Assembly (NCBI GenBank): GCA_942492825.1
Contig: OW818635.1
Span: forward strand, 248,001 to 312,000
Source of the DNA: GWE2-51-13 sp942492825
Lineage (GTDB): Bacteria; Bacillota_I; Bacilli_A; Erysipelotrichales; Erysipelotrichaceae
DNA length: 64,000 bases
Direction of reading: 5' to 3'
The notes under the pieces were generated by a model. The model searched no databases. It saw only the letters and a program-made list of their open reading frames with translations, and was not told the origin of the DNA. The translations under genes and the position numbers were made by a program. Numbering within the stretch: position 1 is the first letter of the stretch; the number at the start of each line of letters is the position of its first letter. This document shows positions 1 through 8,379 of the stretch, one piece after another.

Positions 1-224
1 CGGAAGGCATCGAAGCGACCGTACCGTATAAAGGTCCGATGCACGATGTCATCTATCAAATGATGGGCGGTCTTCGTTCTGGTATGGGATATTGCGGATG
101 CAAAACCATTACAGAGTTAAAGGAAAACGCCCGTTTCGTCAAGATCACCAATGCGGGATTGATGGAAAGTCATCCGCATGGGGTCGATAACGTAAAGGAG
201 GCACCGAACTACCGTGGCCGATAA
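1..224 (+). CDS. guaB: IMP dehydrogenase, C-terminal end (partial)
   Basis: This is the 3' end of an open frame that enters from the left edge (codons in phase from base 3) and stops at TAA 222-224. The visible residues include GLRSGMGYCG, a KTITEL stretch, and the closing pattern ITNAGLMESHPHG...KEAPNY, which is the typical C-terminus of bacterial IMP dehydrogenase. The enzyme oxidises IMP to XMP with NAD+, the committed step to GMP, in the cytosol. The active-site cysteine loop lies upstream of the window. The gene overlaps the GTG start of guaA by 11 bases, so the two successive GMP-branch enzymes are translationally coupled. Identity is firm from the C-terminus and the neighbour. Confidence 0.93.
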   Translation, partial: EGIEATVPYKGPMHDVIYQMMGGLRSGMGYCGCKTITELKENARFVKITNAGLMESHPHGVDNVKEAPNYRGR

Positions 225-1746
225 AATCGTCGTTCTTGACTTCGGAAGTCAATACAATCAATTGATCGCCCGTCGTATTCGTGAGATGGGTGTGTTTAGC
301 GAGTTGAAGCCGCATACGTTGTCATTGGATGAAATCAGAAACGATCCTGAAATCAAAGGTATCGTTTTCTCTGGTGGTCCGAACTCCGTCTATGACAAAG
401 ATGGTTTGTTGGTCGATCCGGAAATCTATAACTTGGGTTTACCGATCCTCGGGATTTGTTACGGGATGCAATTGATGGCCTATCAACTGGGTGGCAAGGT
501 CGAGCCGGGACATACCCGGGAATATGGTAAAAACACGATCCATCTGACCGCCGAATCCGAACTTACCAAAGATCTTCCTGACCATCAACAAGTTTGGATG
601 AGCCATGGCGACCATGTCGCCGCCTTACCCGAAGGGTTTATCGTCAACGCAAAAAGCGATAGCGGGATTTACGCGATCGTATCCGATGTTTCCCGTAAAC
701 TTTACGCGATGCAATTTCATCCGGAAGTCCGTCATACCGTTTTTGGAAACGATATGTTACACCGATTTGTCTTCGACATTTGCCAAGCACAAAACAATTG
801 GCAATTAGGCACTTTTATTGACCAACAAGTCGATTCGATCCGTCAAACGGTTGGCGATGACGAAGTGTTATGTGCACTTTCAGGCGGGGTGGACTCCGCT
901 GTCGTCGCGGCATTGCTATACCGTGCGATCGGCAAGAAACTGACATGCATGTTTGTGGATCATGGGTTATTGCGTCATGAGGAAGCCGATAAAGTTGTCG
1001 ATACCTTTGAGAAACAGTTCGGTGTCAAATTGATCAAGATCGACGCCCGCGAACGGTTTATGAGCCGATTGGCCGGGGTTATCGATCCGGAGACCAAACG
1101 CAAAATCATCGGCGAAGAGTTCATCCGCGTCTTTGAATCGGAGTCCCGCAAATTGACACACGTCAAATGGTTGGCGCAGGGAACCCTCTATACGGATATC
1201 ATCGAGTCGGGAACCGCCACCGCGCAGACGATTAAGTCGCATCATAATGTCGGCGGCTTACCGAAAAACATGCAATTCCAATTAATCGAACCGTTAAATC
1301 TGTTATTCAAAGATGAAGTCCGCGCCTTAGGTTTACTGCTGGGTCTCTCCGAGGATCTCGTCCATCGTCAACCGTTCCCGGGTCCGGGATTGGCAATCCG
1401 CATCATCGGAGATGTCACGGAAGAAAAGTTGGATCTGGTACGCAAAAGCGACCATATCTTGCATCAGGAAATCAAAAACGCCGGGTTGAATCGGGAAATT
1501 TGGCAGTACTTTACTGTCCTCACCAACATCCGTTCGGTCGGTGTCATGGGGGATCAACGCACCTATGACTATGCGTTAGGCATCCGCGCGGTAACATCGA
1601 TCGACGGGATGACAGCGGATTATGCCCGCATTCCTTATGAAGTGCTGGATATCATATCGCGTCGTATCGTCAACGAGATCAAAGGCATCAACCGAATCGT
1701 ATATGACATCACATCGAAGCCTCCCGGAACCATTGAGTGGGAATAA
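214..1746 (+). CDS. guaA: GMP synthase (glutamine-hydrolysing)
   Basis: GuaA amidates XMP to GMP using glutamine and ATP. The 510-residue length is normal for the family. Visible parts are an N-terminal class I glutamine amidotransferase (nucleophile Cys82 in GICYGMQ, His/Glu pair in QFHPEV near 171), an ATP-pyrophosphatase domain with the PP-loop SGGVDS starting at residue 223, and the C-terminal dimerisation domain ending in KPPGTIEWE. The start is GTG at 214, preceded by AAAGGAGG at 194-202; the ORF lies 11 bases inside the end of guaB. A hairpin terminator follows, so guaB-guaA form the end of a purine operon. Confidence 0.97.
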   Translation: MADKIVVLDFGSQYNQLIARRIREMGVFSELKPHTLSLDEIRNDPEIKGIVFSGGPNSVYDKDGLLVDPEIYNLGLPILGICYGMQLMAYQLGGKVEPGHTREYGKNTIHLTAESELTKDLPDHQQVWMSHGDHVAALPEGFIVNAKSDSGIYAIVSDVSRKLYAMQFHPEVRHTVFGNDMLHRFVFDICQAQNNWQLGTFIDQQVDSIRQTVGDDEVLCALSGGVDSAVVAALLYRAIGKKLTCMFVDHGLLRHEEADKVVDTFEKQFGVKLIKIDARERFMSRLAGVIDPETKRKIIGEEFIRVFESESRKLTHVKWLAQGTLYTDIIESGTATAQTIKSHHNVGGLPKNMQFQLIEPLNLLFKDEVRALGLLLGLSEDLVHRQPFPGPGLAIRIIGDVTEEKLDLVRKSDHILHQEIKNAGLNREIWQYFTVLTNIRSVGVMGDQRTYDYALGIRAVTSIDGMTADYARIPYEVLDIISRRIVNEIKGINRIVYDITSKPPGTIEWE

Positions 1747-1754
1747 CTAATACA

Positions 1755-1796
1755 AAGCTGGAAACCCAATCGTAATGATGGTTTCCGGCTTTTTCT
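1755..1796 (+). terminator. Rho-independent terminator after guaA
   Basis: A 12-bp stem pairs 1755-1766 with 1780-1791 (one G-T pair, 13-base loop) and is followed by a run of T. It lies 9 bases past the guaA stop codon. Confidence 0.85.
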
Positions 1797-1904
1797 TAAC
1801 TTTTTTGATAACGTTTTGTGTACTTTACCAATTCAGAAATTATACAATGTCGCAATTGATTATAAGGTCACTATGTAATTTTTTTCTGGAGGGGAATATA
1901 TCCG

Positions 1905-2337
1905 TAATGTAGACACCCTTGATGATGGGTTTATTTGTCCGTTATTATCGATCTTTTCAATCGGGGGGGGTCATTGGCTATGCGTTCAGCAAATCCCCGA
2001 GATCAGTGAAGCATGCCCTGGGGAATGCGATGGCCGGCCACGAGAAGCAGACGGGATTGATTTTCCACAGTGATTGGTGAGGTCAATATAGTAGTAGCGG
2101 ATTCGGTCAATTCCTGCAACAACTCCAGATCCAAAGGTGCATGAGCAAAGCCGGGTGTACCTAAGACAACTCGCGCGTCGAGAGCTTTTTCGCTTCCACG
2201 AAGAAGGAGTTCATCCATCACAGAAGCTATGTTACAATAGAAGAAATCGAGAAGGAAATGTATGAGTAGTTCAACTGTTATACAATCGAAAACGGCTGCA
2301 TTCAACCTTAGGGTATATAGATCCGGTTGAATACAGA
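1905..2337 (+). pseudogene. Decayed IS3/IS150-family transposase (OrfB 3' part)
   Basis: No intact frame exists, but reading across frames gives a clear IS3-family OrfB integrase core: WVYLSVIIDLFNR (1926 on), then after an eight-G run (1963-1970) VIGYAFSKSP in another frame, then a GLIFHSD segment with its DDE aspartate, YSSSGFGQFL, a DN pair, ESFFASTKKE with the catalytic glutamate, and finally YNRKRLHSTLGYIDPVEYR in a further frame near 2277-2335. Damage comprises a frameshift at the G tract, TGA just after HSDW, TAA before the DN pair, TAG after EMYE and another frameshift. OrfA and terminal repeats are not evident. It is a non-functional insertion-sequence remnant next to an AT-rich gene, consistent with past mobile-element activity here. 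Confidence 0.82.
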
Positions 2338-2617
2338 TGAAGTAGGGGGGCTTCCAAATATTTTCAGGGGTTATTTTGACACAGTGAGCTTATAGAAGCC
2401 TCTCCATTTAATCGATTCAGACTAATGTTCATAAAACACTAAAAACTAGTCAAACCATACTTGCAAAATCGTGTTGAGCCTCCTTTACAAAAAAAGTCGT
2501 TGGGAAAGCAAAAAATGTGAGTCACAAAAGATTACTCCTGGTGGATTTAATAATATTTGCACAATCCACGAATAGTCTTAAAAACAATTGAATAGAGATG
2601 GGAACGGAAAGAACTAC

Positions 2618-4939
2618 GTGAATAAATCGACAAAAAAGAATCTTATTGGTGTATGTGTAGGGATCCTTCTGATGTTTGCTTGGGTTTTTGTTACTGTCTA
2701 TTTGACGGGTGAGCGAGAACTTGAAGATTTTTCGAAACAAGATTGGATTGTATTCTCTTGTTTTCTTTTAATTGAAGTAATTACTGTAGCTGTAACATTC
2801 GTGTTTGCTGATAAGACAGGCAAAGAAAATACGAAGGCTCTGAATGAATTAAAATCAGATCAATCGAGAGTCCATTCGATGAATAATCTTCCCACTTCAC
2901 AGGGAAAAAGAGAGCGTAGGCGCGGTATTATTATGCTGTTAGCAGCGTGGATACTGTCGCTTATATTCATCATTCTAGGCATTATTTTTCAAAAATATCT
3001 TACTGGTGACCTTGATTTTACTTTGAAAATACTATTTACAGTAAGTTGTGTATTTCCAGTCCTTTTGCTCCCGTTGAACATATTGATGAAGAAAAAGTAT
3101 ATTGCCAAGTGGAAAACTATGAAAGTTTCTGAACTCCAAGAGTATCTTCTTTCTCATCGAAAGGAGTCATTAACGACTTCGACGTATAAAATGAAGGTTA
3201 TCGAGAGATTACAACTTCTTTCGGATGTTTATGCTGGTGTTCTATGCTTGTTTGCAATTATTATTGCATTATATGCGGGAATTCTATCTAGTACGGATTT
3301 ATCTACACCTCTCGGCTTTTATTCTGGAATTCTTTTTCTAACTTCGATTTCACGCATTCGGTTTCCACGAAAAATGTCATATTTACAAGAAGACGAATCA
3401 TTTGTTGAAGTTGATGATTATCCAGAATTATACCGATTAGCAAATGAAGCTCAAAAAGTAATGAACTGCAGCGGGCACATTAGGATTTCTTTAACGGCAG
3501 ATTGTAATGCCGGTATTGCGAAAATCGGAGATTCTTACACGGTTCAGCTAGGGGCTATTCTATTGAATACACTTTCGCAAGAGGAATTGTATGCCATTTT
3601 GTTACACGAATTTTCTCATGTGATATTGGATGATTCGCAGATAAATAGACAATCCAAATATAATAATTTGATTAGCAGTGGTGGTAATCCGCATTTCTTT
3701 TCAGGATTAAGTTCTATATTGTTTTGCTATTTGGATACAGTTTACAGCTTTCAATACTCCATGTACTTATATTCTATTTCCGTTATTACGGAAGAAAAAG
3801 CTGATCTTGCAATGGCTGAACTTGGAGACAAGAACGTAGCGGCATCTGCCTTGTTAAAGCTCAAATATTATGAATTATTTGAGTGGGAAGATGAAGCAGC
3901 TGACAGTGAAAGTTTGTATCTTTTTGAAGAACCAATGCAGGATATTCTTCAACAAAGATTTAACAGATTTCTAAAGAAGATGTCAGAACGCTCTGACGAA
4001 TGGAATAGTCTAGCCAAGGTTGAGATTATTTCACGAACCGCATCTCATCCAACATTGAGAATGCGACTAGATGCTATTGGTGTGAATGACTACCATGTTT
4101 TAGAAACCACCAATAACATCAATTACACAAATGATGTGCGCAAAGCCATAAAACACGTCGATGAGATGCTTAGTGAAAGCAGACTCGCATCCTATTCAGA
4201 AGACCGAGAAAATTTCTATTTAAAGCCGAAAGAAATTATCGAAAATTGGGAGAGAAGAGGGAAACCGATTGTTTCGACTGATTATCGGGATATTGATGCT
4301 TCTATGCGTCAGTTAGGAAGAATGACGGAGTCGAAAAAACTTTGTGATCGTGCAATCTCGGAACTGCCTGAGTCTGCGACTCATTATGCAAGTTTTATCA
4401 AGGGGGTGTTTTTAATTCATAAATTTGATCCTTCCGGGTTAAATTTCATCTATGAGGCAATGGAGTATAACAGCAATTATATTGACGAGGGGATAGAACA
4501 GATCGGAAATTTCTGTTGCTTGACAGGACGGCAGACTGAACTGGATCAATATCGCAAAAAATCAGTAGAACTTATACAAAAACAAAAAGATGAATACAGT
4601 CAAATTTCCATATTAAAGAAAAATGACAATCTATCTTCTGAACATTTACCTTCAGATATACTAGATGGAGTTCTCTCGTATATCGGATCAATAGATGGCG
4701 GTTTTGTTCAAAAAGTTTATATTGTTCGAAAAACCATTTCAGAGGTCCTTTTTACAAGTGCTTTGGTTGTACGGTTTGTGGATAATACAGATGAAGAATT
4801 AATTACAGATTTCTTTCATAAAATGTTTAACTATTTGGATACATGCGGAAGTTGGCAATTTTCTCTGTTTGATTACTCGGAAGTAAGTAAAATCAAATTT
4901 GACTCCATTCCGAATAGTTGTATTTACGAAAAGCAATAA
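2618..4939 (+). CDS. Membrane protein with M48-type (HtpX/Ste24-like) zinc metalloprotease motif
   Basis: The frame is open from a TTG at 2588, but GTG at 2618, preceded by GGAAAG, gives a more natural start (NKSTKK, then a hydrophobic helix). Positions below count from the TTG. The N-terminal part has about six hydrophobic segments, roughly between residues 18 and 255. HEFSH at 340-344 inside a hydrophobic stretch is the HExxH zinc site, and TEEKAD at 401-406 can supply the third ligand, as in M48 peptidases. The C-terminal ~350 residues are soluble, helical and unassigned. Codon and base use are much AT-richer than in the neighbours, and a dead IS3 transposase lies just upstream, suggesting horizontal acquisition. 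The substrate is unknown. Confidence 0.72.
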   Translation: MNKSTKKNLIGVCVGILLMFAWVFVTVYLTGERELEDFSKQDWIVFSCFLLIEVITVAVTFVFADKTGKENTKALNELKSDQSRVHSMNNLPTSQGKRERRRGIIMLLAAWILSLIFIILGIIFQKYLTGDLDFTLKILFTVSCVFPVLLLPLNILMKKKYIAKWKTMKVSELQEYLLSHRKESLTTSTYKMKVIERLQLLSDVYAGVLCLFAIIIALYAGILSSTDLSTPLGFYSGILFLTSISRIRFPRKMSYLQEDESFVEVDDYPELYRLANEAQKVMNCSGHIRISLTADCNAGIAKIGDSYTVQLGAILLNTLSQEELYAILLHEFSHVILDDSQINRQSKYNNLISSGGNPHFFSGLSSILFCYLDTVYSFQYSMYLYSISVITEEKADLAMAELGDKNVAASALLKLKYYELFEWEDEAADSESLYLFEEPMQDILQQRFNRFLKKMSERSDEWNSLAKVEIISRTASHPTLRMRLDAIGVNDYHVLETTNNINYTNDVRKAIKHVDEMLSESRLASYSEDRENFYLKPKEIIENWERRGKPIVSTDYRDIDASMRQLGRMTESKKLCDRAISELPESATHYASFIKGVFLIHKFDPSGLNFIYEAMEYNSNYIDEGIEQIGNFCCLTGRQTELDQYRKKSVELIQKQKDEYSQISILKKNDNLSSEHLPSDILDGVLSYIGSIDGGFVQKVYIVRKTISEVLFTSALVVRFVDNTDEELITDFFHKMFNYLDTCGSWQFSLFDYSEVSKIKFDSIPNSCIYEKQ

Positions 4940-5186
4940 AGAGAAAAGATTTACACCCAAGTAAATGATAAATCATTAAATTGAACCATAATTAGCCGAT
5001 ATCATAATTGATTACAGCATGATATTTATCCAATCTTGGTGGTGGAAAAAATAGTCACTGTAGTCAATGAGTTCGTAACATAGATACTGGACAAACTGTT
5101 TAGAACACAATACAATGCGATTGGTTGAAACGATTTTAAAATTTCAAAGCAAAACGAAATGAACTAAAAATTAAGGGGCAAACGTA

Positions 5187-5813
5187 ATGATTCGTTACTA
5201 TCTCTGGGATTTTGACGGGACCTTATTCGATACGTATACCGTCATGGCGAAGGCGTTTCAAGATGCGTTGCATGATTTCGGACATGACGCGGATATTGAG
5301 GACATCTATGCCAAAATGAAAGTATCGATGGATGTTGTCATCGACTTCTATTCGAAAGAGTTTCGACTTGAAAATTCCTTTGTGGAACGCTATCTAACGA
5401 TACTCAGTGATAAAATAGATGAGATTCGTGCTTTTCCCGATGTTGAGGAAACGTTGGCCGCAATCGTGAAGAATGGTGGCAAAAACTTCATCGTCACGCA
5501 TCGTGGCCGTTCAACAAACGATGTCATCGATCATCTTCACCTCAGCCAATACTTTGTTGAGTATGTCACAAGCGAAAATGGGTTTGCGCGCAAACCGAGT
5601 CCGGATGCGATCAACTATCTTTTGGAAAAATATTCGATGAAACCGGAAGAAACGATCATGGTCGGAGATCGTGCTCTTGATATCTTGGCAGGGAAGAACG
5701 CCGGATGTATGACGGCTTACTTCCGTGGAAATTCGTATGTGGAAGATGTCGAGGCGGATATCGATGTTTCAAGTTTTAAGGATTTTATGTCGATTATGGG
5801 ATTACTGGTGTAA
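5187..5813 (+). CDS. HAD-superfamily hydrolase (phosphoglycolate-phosphatase-like)
   Basis: The protein begins MIRYYLWDFDGTLFDT, where Asp8 and Asp10 form the HAD motif I (nucleophile and acid/base). Motif II is the IVTHRG stretch near residue 110, and motif III/IV are seen as RKPSPDAI and MVGDRALDILAGKNAG. An alpha-helical cap lies between residues 15 and 80. At 208 residues it matches Gph/PgmB-type phosphatases. The substrate cannot be read from sequence; a small phosphorylated metabolite is likely. It has its own ribosome binding site (AGGGGC at 5173) after a 250-base AT-rich gap and is convergent with alr. Confidence 0.85.
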   Translation: MIRYYLWDFDGTLFDTYTVMAKAFQDALHDFGHDADIEDIYAKMKVSMDVVIDFYSKEFRLENSFVERYLTILSDKIDEIRAFPDVEETLAAIVKNGGKNFIVTHRGRSTNDVIDHLHLSQYFVEYVTSENGFARKPSPDAINYLLEKYSMKPEETIMVGDRALDILAGKNAGCMTAYFRGNSYVEDVEADIDVSSFKDFMSIMGLLV

Positions 5814-5837
5814 TAAGATATCAAATCTACAATTAAT

Positions 5838-5866
5838 CAAAAATAGAGCCCTTAAATGGGCTCTAT
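5838..5866 (-). terminator. Terminator of alr (minus strand)
   Basis: A perfect 9-bp stem (5843-5851 with 5858-5866, loop of six) is followed on the minus strand by five T. The alr stop codon sits inside the stem. The same hairpin may also slow transcription from the converging HAD gene. Confidence 0.8.
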
Positions 5867-6960
5867 CGCATTCTGGAATGAACTTCTCCGACTTTTTTAC
5901 CGTTCTCATAATAGACTTTCGGGATTCGATCGCTGACTTGTGTCAGAATCTCGTAAGGAATCGTATCCATCCGTTTTGCCATCTTGACGACATCCGCATG
6001 ATCGCCGATCAATTCCACGATCGTGTCGACCGGATGATAGTTTTGTAACTTCAACATCGTTTGATCCATACAGATGCGTCCGACGTATTCGCAAGGTTCT
6101 TCGCCGATATAAGCAACATCGCCTTGGTGTTTACGGTTCCAACCATCCGCATACCCGATGGGAATCGTCGCGATCCATTCCGTTTCACTCGGAGAATAGG
6201 TCGCGCCGTAACTGATTGTTTCACCGGCCGGTACTTGTTTGATATGGACGATCTTCGAATACAAACGCATGACCGGACGTAGATCGTTTTGATACGTGGA
6301 GTAACCGTAAATCGCTAAACCCAAGCGTGTCGCATTGCATCGGTTCTCTTTGAAATGGAGTGCGGCGTCGGTATTGGCGCAGTGGATCCACTTGAAATCA
6401 CGTTTCAAGTCATCCAACAAGCGTTCAAACTTCTCGAATTGTTTATTGGTTAGGCGGTTGTCTTCCTCGTCACTGGAAGCAAAGTGGGTGAAAATCCCTT
6501 CGACGATAATCCTATGTGTATCGCAAAGCGCCAAGATTTCATTGACTTCATCGGCTTCCTTCGCACCGAGACGATTCATCCCAGTATCGAATTTGACATG
6601 AACGATCAAACCTTCGACTGAACTCTTCACGATTTGCTTCAGCCAATCCAACGAAGTGACGGTCAACCGGATGTTGTTTTTCTTGGCTAGACGTACATCT
6701 TTCGGATGGACGAATCCTAAAATCAAAATATCGCCGTCGATCTTCTTATTGCGAAGCGACATCGCTTCATCCATGGACGAAACCATCAACATCGCCGCGC
6801 CGGCTTGGAGGGCTTTACGGGCGATGAACTCATCCCCATGTCCATATCCGTTGGCTTTGATGACCGCGAAAACCGCCTTGTTCGTTACGACGGCGCATTT
6901 ACGGATGTTCTCTTGAAGCGCATCCAGGTCGATTTCGGCCCAAGTATCACGATAGTACAT
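5863..6960 (-). CDS. alr: Alanine racemase
   Basis: This PLP enzyme interconverts L- and D-alanine and supplies D-Ala for peptidoglycan. The N-terminus WAEIDLDALQENI and the PLP-lysine motif AVIKANGYGHG (Lys35) are diagnostic. The C-terminal beta domain carries SYGATY with the catalytic tyrosine and RICMDQTM. Its 365 residues match the usual length. Start ATG at 6960 follows a GAGGTAAAG ribosome site. The next gene on the same strand (upstream) encodes a small membrane protein 18 bases away, so the pair is probably one transcript. Its presence argues for a walled cell or for use of D-alanine, and it also links to alanine dehydrogenase at 57.8 kb. Confidence 0.96.
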   Translation of the reverse strand: MYYRDTWAEIDLDALQENIRKCAVVTNKAVFAVIKANGYGHGDEFIARKALQAGAAMLMVSSMDEAMSLRNKKIDGDILILGFVHPKDVRLAKKNNIRLTVTSLDWLKQIVKSSVEGLIVHVKFDTGMNRLGAKEADEVNEILALCDTHRIIVEGIFTHFASSDEEDNRLTNKQFEKFERLLDDLKRDFKWIHCANTDAALHFKENRCNATRLGLAIYGYSTYQNDLRPVMRLYSKIVHIKQVPAGETISYGATYSPSETEWIATIPIGYADGWNRKHQGDVAYIGEEPCEYVGRICMDQTMLKLQNYHPVDTIVELIGDHADVVKMAKRMDTIPYEILTQVSDRIPKVYYENGKKVGEVHSRMR

Positions 6961-6978
6961 TTCTTTACCTCGATTGTT

Positions 6979-7404
6979 TTATACGATACGAGATTCGGTA
7001 TAGGCGAAATAAACACCTAAAGCACGAAAGGCTAAACCAAGCAATCCATTGAGGCCGGTTCCGATCAAGAGACTGACATCGAACTTGATGACTTCAAACA
7101 ACCAAACCGGATTCAATAAGATACTCCAATCGGTTAAAACAACCGCATCACCGATCAAAAAGCAGAGAATAGCCAAAACAGCGGCCAATATTTGGAAACG
7201 CGGTTGTACGCCGCGGCCGTAGGTTTTGATGACATAGCCGATCGCATATCCGAATCCAATATAGAGTAGGGAGGATTCGAAGGGCAGGGCGTTGGCGATG
7301 ACGACATAGACGACGATGCATACGATTGTCGCAGCGATCCCGTAGAGCAACGCCTTGGCAAAGCGTTGGTTGCGCGTAAGCGCATGTTTGTTGTATACTT
7401 TCAT
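6979..7404 (-). CDS. Small four-helix membrane protein, unknown function
   Basis: I chose ATG 7404 (KVYNKHALTRNQ) rather than the longer frame to 7461, because GAGG sits seven bases upstream of it. The 141-residue protein has a short basic N-terminus and four hydrophobic stretches (about residues 15-40, 42-60, 70-92 and 105-135). No catalytic motif or family signature is recognised; glycine-rich helices such as GFGYAIGYVI and a repeat-like pattern suggest an integral membrane bundle. It is followed closely by alr on the same strand, which may point to an envelope role, but this is inference from position only. Confidence 0.65.
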   Translation of the reverse strand: MKVYNKHALTRNQRFAKALLYGIAATIVCIVVYVVIANALPFESSLLYIGFGYAIGYVIKTYGRGVQPRFQILAAVLAILCFLIGDAVVLTDWSILLNPVWLFEVIKFDVSLLIGTGLNGLLGLAFRALGVYFAYTESRIV

Positions 7405-7492
7405 GGTTTCGTCCTCGTTTTTCCGTTCAATTATATCACGATTGAAAAGGGATGAAAACACTCATAAAAGCCTGTGAAAAAGAAGAATATTG

Positions 7493-7521
7493 TTGACGGT
7501 CAAACCCTATCATGGTATATT
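7493..7521 (+). promoter_or_regulatory. Sigma-A promoter of the tRNA operon
   Basis: TTGACG at 7493-7498, a 17-base spacer and TATATT at 7516-7521 lie about 20 bases upstream of tRNA-Val, the position expected for a stable-RNA operon. Confidence 0.82.
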
Positions 7522-7541
7522 AATAGAGCGCAAAACGCGAT

Positions 7542-7617
7542 GGAGGTTTAGCTCAGTTGGGAGAGCGTCTGCCTTACAAGCAGAGGGTCGGGGGTTCGAG
7601 CCCCTCAACCTCCACCA
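7542..7617 (+). tRNA. tRNA-Val (anticodon TAC)
   Basis: A complete 76-base cloverleaf with encoded CCA. The acceptor stem GGAGGTT pairs with AACCTCC, anticodon stem TCTGC/GCAGA encloses the loop with TAC at 7575-7577, and the T arm contains GGTTCGAGCC. Discriminator base is A, matching the UGGU of the valine T-box at 47.5 kb. First gene of a six-tRNA transcript. Confidence 0.97.
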
Positions 7618-7634
7618 TTTAAACTGTCAGTGCT

Positions 7635-7710
7635 GCCGGCTTAGCTCAACTGGCAGAGCAACTGATTTGTAATCAGTAGGTTGTAGGTTCGAGTCCTATA
7701 GCCGGCACCA
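7635..7710 (+). tRNA. tRNA-Thr (anticodon TGT)
   Basis: A 76-base cloverleaf with encoded CCA; acceptor GCCGGC pairs at both ends, and anticodon stem ACTGA/TCAGT frames the loop TTTGTAA. It reads ACA and, by wobble, other Thr codons. Confidence 0.97.
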
Positions 7711-7735
7711 ATTCCTCAGGTGCGTTATCGTACAT

Positions 7736-7820
7736 GGGGGGGTAGCGAAGTGGCTAAACGCGGTTGACTGTAAATCAATTCTCTCCGAGTTCGGCGGTTC
7801 GAATCCGTCCCCCCCCACCA
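7736..7820 (+). tRNA. tRNA-Tyr (anticodon GTA)
   Basis: An 85-base class II tRNA with a long variable arm and encoded CCA. Acceptor of seven G pairs with seven C; the anticodon loop CTGTAAA gives GTA. This is also a substrate for the queuosine enzymes encoded at 44.5-47.3 kb (GUN anticodon). Confidence 0.97.
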
Positions 7821-7828
7821 TTACCTTT

Positions 7829-7904
7829 TGGGGTATAGCCAAGCGGTAAGGCACCAGACTTTGACTCTGGCATCTCCCTGGTTCGAATCCAGGTACCCCA
7901 GCCA
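7829..7904 (+). tRNA. tRNA-Gln (anticodon TTG)
   Basis: A 76-base cloverleaf; acceptor TGGGGTA/TACCCCA, anticodon stem CCAGA/TCTGG with loop CTTTGAC, discriminator G and encoded CCA. Confidence 0.96.
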
Positions 7905-7910
7905 ATGAAT

Positions 7911-7986
7911 GACCCGCTAGCTCAGGTGGTAGAGCAACTGACTTTTAATCAGTGGGTCTGGGGTTCGAGTCCCCAGCGGGTCACCA
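7911..7986 (+). tRNA. tRNA-Lys (anticodon TTT)
   Basis: A 76-base cloverleaf; acceptor GACCCGC/GCGGGTC, anticodon stem ACTGA/TCAGT with loop CTTTTAA, encoded CCA. Confidence 0.97.
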
Positions 7987-7992
7987 TTCTTT

Positions 7993-8066
7993 GCGGATGT
8001 AGTTCAGTGGTAGAACTTCAGCCTTCCAAGCTGACTATGTGGGTTCGATTCCCATCATCCGCTCCA
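7993..8066 (+). tRNA. tRNA-Gly (anticodon TCC)
   Basis: A 74-base cloverleaf; acceptor GCGGATG/CATCCGC, anticodon stem TCAGC/GCTGA with loop CTTCCAA, encoded CCA. Last gene of the tRNA array, directly before a terminator and the AT-rich accessory block. Confidence 0.97.
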
Positions 8067-8074
8067 GTGGTGCA

Positions 8075-8101
8075 CAAAGCCCTTATGATAGGGCTTTTTT
8101 G
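8075..8101 (+). terminator. Terminator of the tRNA operon
   Basis: AAAGCCC at 8076-8082 pairs with GGGCTTT at 8091-8097 and is followed by a T run, nine bases after tRNA-Gly. Confidence 0.85.
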
Positions 8102-8137
8102 TTGCTTACAAGTAGTTTTATAATCGTTTCTTCTAAT

Positions 8138-8162
8138 TTCATGTAGGAATGAATTACATGAA
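8138..8162. promoter_or_regulatory. Inverted repeat upstream of the exporter genes (possible operator)
   Basis: TTCATGTA at 8138-8145 and TACATGAA at 8155-8162 form a perfect 8-bp inverted repeat with a 9-base spacer. A TATAAT-like hexamer (8119-8124) lies just upstream, although no good -35 accompanies it. The rest of the gap up to 8379 shows no gene, only short cationic reading frames without support. The repeat could be a repressor site for the exporter operon. Confidence 0.4.
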
Positions 8163-8379
8163 CGTGATAGTATATAAATAATAGTTATCTGGTGGGGGCG
8201 ATTTGAAAACAGTTGTTTGAGGTCGAGTTGCATTTTTTCTTATAGCAAAATGAGGAGTAAATTGGAATCAAAAATTAAAAAGTTACATTTGTCTCAATCA
8301 AAGAAAACTCTACTCAATTACGCGATTTAGCAACAAACTTTTCATTGATCTTGAGATTAAATAAAAGGAGAAAAATGCT

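Noticed and set aside
2062..2080. TGA inside the transposase remnant as tryptophan (mycoplasma code)
   Set aside because: Many clear genes here end at TGA (glmL, gnd, ldh) and use TGG for Trp, and the remnant also has TAA, TAG and frameshifts.
8250..8330. 26-codon cationic reading frame as a bacteriocin precursor for the exporter
   Set aside because: It has no signal sequence or leader motif and nothing in common with lactococcin 972; the stop is early and coding support is absent.
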